Notes under the pieces: generated by a model
The model's database searches: none
Seen by the model: only the letters and a program-made list of their open reading frames with translations
What the model was told of the DNA's origin: nothing
In this document: positions 9,305 to 62,843 of the stretch, piece by piece
Numbering within the stretch: the stretch's first letter is position 1
How the letters are laid out: each line of letters starts with the position of its first letter
Position numbers and translations under genes: made by a program
Assembly: GCA_029204225.1 (NCBI GenBank)
Contig: CM055100.1
Coordinates: 30,194,149-30,258,148 of the forward strand
Source of the DNA: Diphasiastrum complanatum
Taxonomy: Eukaryota > Streptophyta > Lycopodiopsida > Lycopodiales > Lycopodiaceae
DNA: 64,000 nt
Direction of reading: 5' to 3'

Positions 9305-12139
9305 ATGCGAATTGAGGTGAAGTGCTGTTGTGGAGAATGCAAGGAATGGATGGAGGTGGATCTACAAGGCTCTCTGGAGTTTCAGAATAATGCAGCTGCT
9401 CAGGAGCAGCAGCAGCAGCTGCTGCGCAACCTGGCCATCGGCTCCCTCTGTTGCCCCTCCAAGGTTCAACACTGTAGATCTTTCTTCATCTTCATATGAT
9501 CCATCTAACTTTTACTCAGCTTTGTGAGCTGCCTTGTGTTTGATCAGCCGAATACTCAAAGGCAAACTGTTTGATGTTATATCAGGAGAAGTACTACTTC
9601 ACTGTTGGATATCATGAACTGGAGGGTAAGATGGTTGCTCTGAAGAAGCCACTGTTGGTGCTTCGGAGATTAAATCGCATTGATGACACTAATCGGCTCT
9701 CTCAGCTGCCATCGGAGGGTAGAATTGATCTTGAAGTGGTGGGTATTATTCGGCGAAAGCTGCTCTTCAAATCAAGGCCAAAAGCTCTTATTTCCAGTAA
9801 GTGCAGTCCTCACTTCTAAAATTTACTTGACGGTTTTTTTGCAGGCTTTTTTGTACTGAGTTTCTGTAAGGAAATGGATTCTTTGGATTAGCATTCAAAT
9901 TTGGTTCCTATACATTGGATTCTCATTTCCAATTTTATCTGTAAGTATTTAGGATCTATATCGAGAGATCATACATGCAGTACAAACCAATGTACTTGTA
10001 TGCTCTCAAATTCATCCAGTGATGCAGCTGAAATTTCTAAATCACATAGCATTTGATCAATGGCCATGTTACATCACAAATTTGTAGCTACCTAGTAAAT
10101 TGTAATCATGAACCCATGTCAAAACTGGAGGGTCCAAAGAGGAGGAAGGGCGTAAGGTAGAAATAAAACCTAGAATTTCCAGGAGTGCTCTGACTATCAA
10201 GCTCTGCATAGATAGAAAAATTGTTGTATTCTGAACTCACCTTAGGTCCTAAATGGCCCTGAAGTTGTAGAAATACTACATGAGAGCAGCATTGCAGACT
10301 TGTGTGACCAAAATGGTCATATCTTTAAGTAGAAATTAATGAATGATTGGCTGAACTCTGTAATTATCATATGATTTTTGAACTATAAGATGCAGGCTTT
10401 GAAAATGGGTTATTTAGCCTCATAACCCCCATTCAGACGCTTTTCTGGCTTTCTATTGTTTTGTTTTCCTTTATGTAACTGCAGTTTGACGCTAAAATTT
10501 CAGAAATTTCCATAATTTGCCAGATTCATTTATATTTTTCCTCTTTTTTGATGGCAATCTGCATCATTATTGGATTTAAAGTTTGCATGGAAATAGGTGG
10601 GTAAACTCTGTAAACAGTTCAAATTTACTGAAGGAGAGGCTAAGCTCTATAGTTAGTCATTTCATAAACTATGAAATCAAGGTATTTAAGCCATAGATGC
10701 CCTTGGTTCGGAACGTTGAGGTCCGTACATACGCAACGGAGTCCATTCCGTACGCACGGAACGAAGTGTATTGTTATTGCAAGTGTAGGGTATAGACCAG
10801 GGTTGTTTCACCTTATGTAGAGAAATCACTGAGATGAGACTAGGCCAAAGCTGGTGGAAGTAGGTACTGGAAGATCAATGGATGGAGTTGAACAAGTTGA
10901 GTCTGAATTGAATAAAGAACAGGATAACATTGACATGCGCAGCTGTGTTGCTATTTTGCACGGCACAGTAGCCGTAAAATCACTTTTTGCTTTTTAATGA
11001 AGGAAATGGACGTGCCTCACTGAGCGCAATCTGTCCGCCTCTATATTTTTTTTTCACCGTAAAATTTTTTTTACATGCACCTTTTGTGCGGAAGATGCGT
11101 GTAAATTTTCTTTTACACGTTCCTCATGGAAGGTGCATGTAAAAAAACGTTTACGGCAAAAAAAATCAATTAAAAAAGAAGTAAACATTGATTTTACGGC
11201 AAGGAAGGACACCGCCTCAGGGCATTCCGCCCGAGGAAGGGCTTTCGCCCTCGGGTGGATGGCCTTCCTGGGCGGAATGCCCTCGGAGGGCGACCTCCCC
11301 CCCCCATGACCTTGAAAGTTGAAACTAGCATTTCAGACAATAGGAGTTGTTTATGAAGATGTAGGAACCTCACCACTTTACGTTTTCAGCAGTTTTTTTC
11401 CCAACGGCATCAATCCAGATCATGCTCACAAGGATGCTCTTGGATCACTTTCCCTTACAAAATCAGGTTGATCTAGTATTGCTCTTCTTGCTTCATTGTA
11501 TTGTCACCTTATTTATTTCATCTCAACAAGCTACCATAGTTGCAATGTTTCTCAACACCTATTCTTTTTTCCATGTTGAAATAAAAGTACTAGCTGATGT
11601 GATGAATGCCAAAATGTTAGGCTAACTCTTTCCTATATGCTTGGTGGATTTGAAATCTGCAAAGCATCAGTTGAAGTGGTCATTTGGAAGAATAGAATGT
11701 GTTTAAGAATCGTATTTGTTATTGTCTAAGTGAGTATCTAGTTTGATACTCAAAAGTATATCCACTTGACTATCATGGGAAAATCTCTCATGTCAAGAAT
11801 AGAAAAATTCTTTAGTTCTTTGGGATTACATACACAAAGTTTGTCTTGAATAGCTTAAGCGTGAGTGAAACTTTTCTTTTGTTTAGAGTCATCTTCAGGC
11901 ATTAAAATCTGGATCTTCAAGAGGATATTCTAAATCAATTCCATATGGAAAACTTTACACTTTCACAGTTCTATTTCAAGCACCAATTGATGACTACGCT
12001 AGTTCATGACTTGTACAAGAATTGAACGAGCAATCTTTAACATTTGCATGACTGAATTTGATCTTATTTCATCCATGCAGAGCCTGAGTTCAAAACAAAA
12101 GTTTCACATTCCAGTGAGCTGAATTCCCTTAGAAACTAA
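9305..12139 (+). CDS. CTF8: Chromosome transmission fidelity protein 8 homolog (CTF8), 3 exons
   Basis: Exons 9305-9463, 9586-9796 and 12081-12139 join in phase to give 142 residues, close to the usual plant CTF8 length. Exon 1 encodes [20 protein letters not shown], matching the family start (M.I.VKC.CG...EW..VELQG), then a Gln run and [12 protein letters not shown]. Exon 2 holds the most conserved block, [20 protein letters not shown], then LLVL and [20 protein letters not shown]. Exon 3 supplies [14 protein letters not shown] and the stop. Donors are AAG|GTTCAA (weak) and CCA|GTAAGTG; acceptors are ATCAG|GAG and TGCAG|AGC. The same frame is open upstream to 9119, but the family N-terminus fixes the ATG at 9305. 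CTF8 pairs with DCC1 on CTF18-RFC, which loads PCNA for sister-chromatid cohesion in the nucleus. Exon 3 is short and assigned from splice phase plus the family-like ISKP join. Confidence 0.9.
10971..11200. mobile_element. MITE-like TIR element in CTF8 intron 2
   Basis: Outer ends are GCCGTAAAATCA (10971) and TGATTTTACGGC (to 11200), with the similarity extending inward ~25 bp. A nested inverted repeat, CCGTAAAATTTTTTTTACAT..GCACCTT versus AAGGTGCATGTAAAAAAACG..TTTACGG, spans about 11058-11156. No transposase. Flanks CACAGTA / AAGGAAG give no clear target duplication. The superfamily is not assigned. Confidence 0.7.
11212..11292. repeat. GC-rich hairpin in CTF8 intron 2
   Basis: CGCCTC.AGGGCATTCCGCCC.GAGGAAGG pairs with CCTTCCTGGGCGGAATGCCCTCGGAGGGCG around a loop that itself contains AGGGCTTTCGCCCT. 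Its GC content is far above the surrounding intron. It directly abuts the TIR element. Confidence 0.8.
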
Positions 12140-15100
12140 GAGTTTCGACAAAAAGGTTACATGGTTCATTTTTCATGTAAAGATTGTAATTGGAGAATGT
12201 GGCAAGCTCATGACAATGTGGATAATTATCTAGCTACTTGAACACAGCGATAGTCCTCTTCTGAGTCAGTTTTCTAGGAAATAGCTTGCAAGATCCTCAG
12301 AGAGCCAAAAGAACTATTGAAACATTGAATATGCTAGCAAAATGCAGATCATGGATAGCTATCAACTTCTAAGCTTGTATCATCCATTTGTACTTCCATT
12401 CGTACTATATGAATTAGTGAATAAATCATATCACTCAACATCAAACATGCGTTAAGTTGATTCAAGTCATTCTATTGTCTAAGTTTTACAATCTCAATCA
12501 TAGTTTGCATGCTTTTGTCAGACTAGCACATACAAGTTGCAATTAATTAAAGCTGAAACTTTTGTTGGTGATTAAAGATTTAGTTTTGTTTGGTATTATT
12601 TGACATTGAGTTCGTTGCTTAATGGATATTGTTTGGAATGTTATCAACGAACGTAGTTGGCACCAAGAATTTTATTCTCATGAATTTTCTTCAATGATTA
12701 CTTTAGCATAGAAAATGTTTTCAGTCTTAGAAGGCATCGCCTTAATAGGTTTACTTTATTTATTGATTTATAAGTAATGATTGCAAGTAATTGATTGCAA
12801 TTGTGTTAACAAATATATGCTCAAATGCTAGCAAAATAAGCAACGTTGATTTTTGGTTAAATGTATTCAGTGGTTTTGAGTCTGTCGACATGTATAATGT
12901 CTGTTTGTAATATATGGTATTTCTTGACATCTTGTGCGGGGCTAGGTAGATACTTTGAATTGTGTTTGCTAGCCTATTTTATTTTGTTTGCAATTTTCTA
13001 GTATTTTGAAGTAACAAGTTTCCAAATGAGGGCATCTTGGGATGAGGAAGCACTAAGCTTGCTAGTTTAAAGTGTGTTTGTAACGTCAAAGCAATAATGA
13101 GATGGAAGTTTTTTCCAAGTTGTCATTAGTATGTTGTGGAAATTTATCGCAATCTAAATGTGTCCTTAAGTTGGATGACTTAAATGAGTTAGCCCTTTTG
13201 TGTTTATTACGCTTTTTTTTAACATCAATTTTTTTCAACAAAGCATGATTTTGTTTCACATATTTAGGATATGGCCTAATCAGAAGTAGCTTAGATGAAG
13301 ATATCTAAGTAAGATGTCGTAATTGAACTTTGCAAATGAGATTCTTTAAAGAGCAAGTGAACAACATCAAAGGTGCTTTGCATAAAAAACTAGGAAGCCA
13401 ATAACAAGCATGTGGCATGCATATTTCTAGCCATCAAGCTTCAACACAAAATTGATATTGGAACACTTATGACTCAACGTTCTTGCCTTGTAGAAAATTT
13501 TCTAGGTCCAACATATTTGTAAACTTCAATCAATGTTCAGTCCATTTTGAAATGCATGTATATTACACGCTTGAAATCCTCATAGGGATTTGTAGTGTTC
13601 TACTTCAAAATATTGTCTGGAGCATTTTAAGTTTTGTTTGGTTGGCTTTGACAAGGTAGATGAAAAAAGTTATGTTCATAGAAATGTTTAGCTTTAAATT
13701 TTTTGAAGATGCTAAACATATATCTAATAGTTGATGGATTGGTATTCTTATAAATATTCAAGCAATAATCATAATCATCATCTCTTTGCTTCCTCTGGCC
13801 AATTATCAATGAAATGTGGCATTCTCATTCTTATGTTCATATTTCTTGTCATTATCACTTGCGATTTCTTCTCAAGTCCTTCTCACATCAAATGGACATT
13901 TGATCAAGGGTTCTAGATCTACCAATTTCATAAGAAATGTGACATCCTCACGAATGTCATTTGTCATATCTAATGCAATATCTCTTTCTTCAAATATATG
14001 TTGATGTAAGAACTCTCAAGACAACCTACAAAGATCAAGAAGACACAAAAATATGTAATCTATAAAATGCTTCAAAGGTTTTTTTAGCCATGTTTGTTAG
14101 AGATATTCTAATAATTAGACAGTGATGGTGATTAATATATACATTATAAGTTTATGTAACTAAAAGAATGGTTCATAACAAGCCAAGCTAGAATACACAT
14201 TTAGAATAACTAGAATTTCTAGGTGAGGCCTTTACACTTGCACCACATTCATTTACTATTCTAAATTTGAATTAAATAAGAAAGCCATCAACATAAATGA
14301 TTATTTATTCTCGAGCAATTGTCACCAAAAACTCCTCCCAGTACGTACTTGTTTAAGCACACCGAAGAATCTTAGTACTCAAGAGCATATAGCAAACCTC
14401 ATCAAAATTTCACATGCCTTACAAAGCATCTCTTATACCCTTCACAAAGCATATAACTACAAATTCACTCAAAGGTCTGTTCATGTTATTTCCTTCAAAA
14501 TAGAGAATCATGATACTCAATTGGAAAATACTATTTATCTTTTATAGATAACATAACATAAAGTGATTTGCTATGAAAACTACATCCACTTCATACCGGC
14601 AATAGTATAATGCATTTCACCAAAGAAGAAATACAACAAGAGATCACCAAATTTATTTATGAAAGTTAGAACTCTTCAAAAATCGATAACATTATATATA
14701 TTTACCAACAGTTGAATAAAATCCACCATAATCTTCAATTTAATGTAAGGATAACATGTTCCCCTTTGTGGAAATTTTGGCATTTGAAATAGTTTAAAGA
14801 TTGTCCTTCAAAGGCATTGATGCTTGGATGTAAGTCTTTTAAAATTATTGGGGCTTCCAACGAAATTTTGAAAATTGCCCTTAGAGGTGTTACTAGGATA
14901 AAATTTTGAAGGATTCTCTTTAAGACTATTGCTGCTTGGATGAGGTTAAAAATTGCCCTTTTGAGGTTTTTGCTACTTAAACAAAATTTGGACACTACCA
15001 TATGATACTAATTATGCTCTCTAATTGTCATTCAAGGATGCATGCCTTGTCCTTTAAAGTTAGTGGAAAGTCATAGTTGAAAATGTTATCTATATTTTAC

Positions 15101-15709
15101 TAGTGCTGATTATTATTGTTGTTGCAATCTAAAAACATCTCTTGAAACGCATGTAACAAACTCTTAAAATCACAACTTTCTTTGATTTCATTCAAAATTT
15201 GCTTATAAGAATAAGTGCATAGACTTATTCTAATCAAGTCTAATTCTTGTAATTCACAAAAGATTTTTTAGGTAACCAAATCCATACAATTTAGATTCCC
15301 CTTTCATTTATCATATTTTGATCTCATTTTTTCTATATGATCGTCACTTATTTAGGATAAGCTTTGCTAGCAATTGCAAATTACCATTTGTGACAGGTAC
15401 AAAGGAGCTCCTAAAAATTTGTCAATGAGCATCATCTAAAAAATATGAAGCAAAATTTGATGACATTGCTTTGCAACTTGGCAATTTTTTATGTTCTAAT
15501 ACTCTAATTCAAGAAAAATGATTAGCAAACCACAACTATTGTAGGAGGCACATTTAGACTAGTGTTTGCATCTCATGTTTATGACAACAAATCAAATATT
15601 TGACAATGAAATCATATGAATATGAACTATATTATATATAGCACGTTTGTTTTAAGTACAATCTATTGGGATGCAAAAGGACACACATAACATTATTCAA
15701 GGCTATAGT
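12140..15709. other. AT-rich intergenic spacer between convergent CTF8 and GPP-type genes
   Basis: No exon, transposon protein or RNA gene was recognised on either strand. It should contain both 3' UTRs and polyadenylation signals. Single short open frames here show no family motif. Confidence 0.5.
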
Positions 15710-58815
<43,106 letters not shown>

Positions 58816-59289
58816 CTGTAAAGAAACAAACGCATCAATATCTGCAGCTACCTAGGCCCCTTCATTAGGCTTATTCTACTTCTCCATTCACACAAAAAGT
58901 CATATGTAGTACTGTTGAAGTGCTTAGGCTCAAATCTCAAATTTCATAGATATCAAAATTCAAGGATATATCATAAGTGGTCCACTTTTGAAAAACCGTG
59001 AAGGCACAAAAATCTCATGCAACTCTCTGTCACATTGCAATTATAAGGTATAGCCTTCCTTGAAGTCATGGGATAAAAAGTAACAAGAGTAAGGTAATGC
59101 TCAGTAAGTGCACAACCCCTTAAATTACAACTGAAAAGCTCTTCAGCTTTAAGCTACCAATTACTACCCTTGAGGTGCTAGTTCAAAAAATGCCAACGAG
59201 GTGATGAAGTTGTCATGAAGTTTTCTAACGGCGTAATAAGGCTTTAATGAAGGTTCCTAGGGTCGTATGGAGTAGAGTTTCCTTCCTAT
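58816..59289. other. Start-proximal intron DNA of the GPP-type gene
   Basis: Begins with the acceptor polypyrimidine tract (- strand). Nothing else recognised. Confidence 0.4.
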
Positions 59290-59765
59290 TTGGAATTGGT
59301 CAAATCGGAATCGGCCTATTCGACCTTTCCAAATTGGTCCTAGGATTTTCAAATCGGTGAATCAATTTTAGGGTTTTAGAACTCAAATTTTTTGTTGATT
59401 TGTCTAGAATTTAAAAAAGCAAAAAAACATAGTTGCATATTGCATTGATGACAATAGATATCATGATTGAATCGTAAGCATTAAAGATTCCAAATTCCAT
59501 ATTTTAACGATTAACCGGTTAAACTTTACCCGATACATGCTACCTGCCACCTGTATTATGTATACTTTTAGGGTTTGAACTTTAAAACGGTAAACCTGAA
59601 AGTAAAGTCGAATCATAGATGAATCCAGGAAAATCTGATTCGATCATACACAAGTATGACCATTATAGCTTTAAAATTTTCCAAGGAAATCTGATTCGGA
59701 CATTCAAATCGGCCGAATCGGATTCAAATCGGAATCGCGATTCAATGAAACTATGATCTGGAAAT
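59290..59765. repeat. AATCGG/CCGATT motif clusters, possible TIR element
   Basis: Two clusters, GGTCAAATCGGAATCGGCC (from ~59308) and CAAATCGGCCGAATCGGATT, CAAATCGGAATCGCGATTCA (59705-59746), flank ~350 bp of plain DNA. The arms look like inverted, motif-rich ends of a non-autonomous DNA transposon. Exact ends were not fixed. Confidence 0.45.
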
Positions 59766-59839
59766 AGAGATTTCTCATAACAAATGATAGAACTAGAGGG
59801 ATATATGCTAGGGTGGCTATAGATAACACCTAAGTTCCA

Positions 59840-61110
59840 CGGTCCAGAATGCAGCGTTCTGGAACTCCGGAACGCTGTGTTGAAAAAAAATCTAATGATC
59901 TAGTAATAACGGTCATTTTCAATTGGAGGCCAATTGACTAATATTATGTTATCAGGCTCATTAACTATAGAAGAGTAAAGGGAGGCAATTTCCCAGTCCC
60001 TTTTAATGTACTAATTTTAAGAACTATTATTGCAAAAATTTCGGAATGTGTCACAAAGTTATTGTTGTGCTATGCTAAAATTGTGCTGCATATCTTACTA
60101 GGCTCAAATTTTATTGAAAGACTAAACGTTATTTGGGTTTTATTTTTGTTCAACTCCAAACCTGAGTTGCATGTTCTCCCTGGTATTCATTGTTTGGTTA
60201 GTATGCCTTCTCCTTGACTTTATTTTAATCATTTCTTTATTTCACCTGGATATATTATCAAAGAATACTTTTTGAGTCTCTTAAAACCATTTGGCCATGC
60301 ACGGCTCACAAATAAACACACACCCTTTCATTCCCATCTAGTAGAAAGTTTCACTCTCTTTGCTACTTATTGATTTACAGAAACATTTACATTTAATTAA
60401 GAGTAATTACTAAGGGAAGAAGCTAAGAAAGTACTTTGGCACTGTGTTGCAGCGGATCGCGATCCGCAAAAACGATCCGGATCGTGCGATCCGAAACGCC
60501 AGCGATCCGGGACAGTTTTCGCAAAAAAATTTGCAAATTTTTTTGTCATTGTGGAGGGATCCACAGCTAGTTGCAATCCAAATGACCAATGAATAGCAGC
60601 AGAAATACTGAGGCAGATACAAATCAAATGATTAGCAAATGTTATATCTGCAAATCCGTATCTACAAAACCAATTTGCTTCAGTATCTGATAAAGTGACT
60701 AGCAGATGTTGGGGGTTAACTATCTGAAACCAAGCAATAGAACCGCTCTTTTGAAATCCTTTCACATGATACCCCATATTGGCAGGATTGAAATCAAAAA
60801 AACAAAAAAAATTTGCGTTCCGGGAAACCCTAATATTCATCAAAACAAGCAAAGGTTTGAATGCAAAAGCATTCTAGATTCAGGAAGAGCACAACTACCT
60901 TGAATTTTTACTTGAGGCAAATGAGGGGATATACCAAGGACATCTTAAACATACTTCCTCAATTTTGACTTTTAGAATGTAAAAGAGGTTGCAACTACAA
61001 AAATCGAGAGAGCCACAAACATTCCGGTCCCCGGAAACCAAAAAGAAAATTAGCAGCATTCTGATCCAGAACGCTGCTGAATTCCGGAACAGCGTTCCGG
61101 AACGGCGCGC
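59840..61110. repeat. GGAACGCTG-type palindrome clusters at both ends of a ~1.3 kb block
   Basis: 59850-59880 carries CCAGAATGCAGCGTTCTGGA, ACTCCGGAACGCTGTG. 61055-61105 carries the inverted counterpart CCAGAACGCTGCTGAATTCC, GGAACAGCGTTCCGGAACG. A second cluster, CAGCGGATCGCGATCCGC, AACGATCCGGATCGTGCGAT, lies between them at 60449-60510. No coding region was recognised. Confidence 0.45.
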
Positions 61111-61764
61111 ATCTATGAGATACACCCAAGCCAAAGTAGCAGATGCTTATGCTTTTATGATGTTGAGAGATCGTACCATGATAGAGTCTAGCTAGATTGT
61201 GTTACCTGTGTGATGTAAATGTTGTGCAATCATGTGATGTGGGTACATAACCCAAAATGTATGTTGTGTGGCCATATATGGTCATGCCCTTGATTTTCTA
61301 GCATGGCATCTGAGCATGTATGAGTGGATTAGTTTTACCATGAGTGAATGTACTTAGCTTCCCACTACCTTAAAGTTAAAACCCATTATTTGTGGCACAT
61401 ATTTGGTTCAGCACACACTTAAGCTACAGTCACCATTTTTCTTAGCTTGAAAGACCTTTTTTGAGAAATAGTATCGAATGTTTCCAGCATATACTAGGCA
61501 ACATAAGCATTAGTATCTCCAACTACCTCTAAGCACATTTGTAACAGGCTTATCTTAGATCTTGCATTCAAGGGAAAAAAACTACAAAATGGCATCACCT
61601 CAAATTACATACTTATAAAAGTCGAGAGTCAATGCAAAAAATCATAAACTGGCCATCTTTGAAAGAACTTGAAGACACCAAAAAACTTAAGCCAACACCT
61701 AAATTAGCAAAAAATTCCCCATATACAAATCATAGTTGCACTAACGAATTGATGTCAGCAATTC

Positions 61765-62200
61765 AGACAGCGATCCGAATCGCGACCCCCGAATTGCTCA
61801 GGGGGTGCGATTCACGATTCGCAAAAAATAAAATTGTAAATACATTCAATATGGATATCATTAGAAAGAGAAAACATAGAGGATTAAGAGTAAATGTGTT
61901 TCCTGTAGTTTCAGCCTACTTTCAGGTTCAAATTCAGCATATTATAGGTCCAATTCCAGTATGTTTCAGGTCAAAGGATTAAGCGTACATGCATTTTCAG
62001 TAGTTTCAGCCTACTTTCAGGTTCAATTTCAGCATATTATAGGTCCAATTCCAGTACATTTCAGGTCAAAAAAAAGTTGTGAGAAGCAGAAATAAATAAA
62101 TAAAATAAAATAACATAAATCTGTGATTCGCTGAACCGAATCGTGAAGCGCAAATCGCAAAATCGTGATTCTAGCAAATCGTGATCGCTGCATCTATGAT
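61765..62200. mobile_element. Possible hAT-type non-autonomous element (CAGCGATC ends)
   Basis: Left end CAGCGATCCGAATCGCGACC (61768) and right end ..CAAATCGTGATCGCTG (to ~62193) share an inverted CAGCGATC, similar in form to hAT termini (CAGNG). Both ends are rich in GATTCG/CGAATC repeats. Inside, a ~60 bp segment is directly repeated (TTTCAGCCTACTTTCAGGTTCAA at ~61909 and ~62007). A clear 8-bp target duplication was not seen. Confidence 0.45.
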
Positions 62201-62217
62201 ATAAATCAGACATGAGG

Positions 62218-62370
62218 GTCCGGGCCGACGCTCGGACCCGGACGCATCCGACCCCCGGACGCGGGGTAGGACGCGTCCTTTTTTTTAATTTCTTTTTTTT
62301 TAGGGCTGGACGCGTCCAGAGGACGCGTTCAGCGTCCGGACGCGGACGCGTCCGGGCCCCGGACGCATTT
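62218..62370. repeat. GGACGCGTCC palindrome array upstream of the hAT-type gene
   Basis: Within ~150 bp there are more than ten GGACGCG/CGCGTCC half-sites, several as full GGACGCGTCC palindromes, interrupted by two T-rich runs. The position, before a DUF659 transposase gene, suggests sub-terminal repeats where hAT transposases bind; that function is inference. Confidence 0.65.
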
Positions 62371-62439
62371 TTTTTTTTTTTAAAAAACAAAAACACGCGG
62401 GCCCTGCGGACAGTCCGCAAAACCCGAGACAGAAAGAGG

Positions 62440-62589
62440 GCGGAAGAGGGAGAGAGAGAGAGAGTGGGAGAGGCATAGAGAGAGAGAGAGATAGATGGTG
62501 TTTGTGTGTGTGTGTGTGAAAATTGTGTGTGTGTGTGTGAAAAGATATTGTTGATTTGTGTGCATACAGTTGTGTGTGTGTGGTGATCC

Positions 62590-62633
<44 letters not shown>

Positions 62634-62776
62634 GAGACAGAGAGTGTGAGGGACGGAGAGAGAGAGGATTTGTGTGTGTGCACAGTGTGTGTGTGTGAGT
62701 TTAGGATTTAGGTTTAAGGGTGCTTGGGTTTGGGGTTTAGGGTTTAGGGTGGGAGAGAGAGCTTGGATTTCCGTGC

Positions 62777-62842
<66 letters not shown>

Positions 62843-62843
62843 T
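62440..62843. repeat. (GA)n and (GT)n tracts with telomere-like TTTAGGG copies
   Basis: Alternating GA and GT tracts (e.g. 62596-62631 GA, 62780-62815 GT, 62816-62842 GA) lead up to the ATG at 62844. GGGTTTAGGGTTTAGGGT at about 62733-62750 contains two TTTAGGG plant telomere-type units (telo-box). Forms the 5' leader of the hAT-type gene. Confidence 0.8.

Larger units (their letters stand above)
9797..12080 (+). other. Intron 2 of CTF8 (2.28 kb)
   Basis: Bounded by GTAAGTG and ..ATCCATGCAG. Contains a TIR element (10971-11200), a GC-rich hairpin (11212-11292) and a local palindromic stretch around 10711-10764 (GGTTCGGAACGTTGAGGTCC, CCGTACGCACGGAACG). Confidence 0.8.

Noticed and set aside
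9571-9819. Separate 82-codon gene starting at 9571
   Set aside because: Residues before the splice acceptor at 9585 do not fit the CTF8 family; this is exon 2 of CTF8, not an independent gene.
14735-15001. 88-codon open frame on the - strand with repeated AIFNLIQAAI-like segments
   Set aside because: No recognised family; the internal duplication looks like a local DNA repeat in AT-rich spacer downstream of the GPP-type gene.
60397-60852. 151-codon open frame on the - strand, considered as first exon of the GPP-type gene
   Set aside because: No HAD motif I (DxDG), and the frame runs through the GATCGCGATC cluster; no suitable donor with the required phase.
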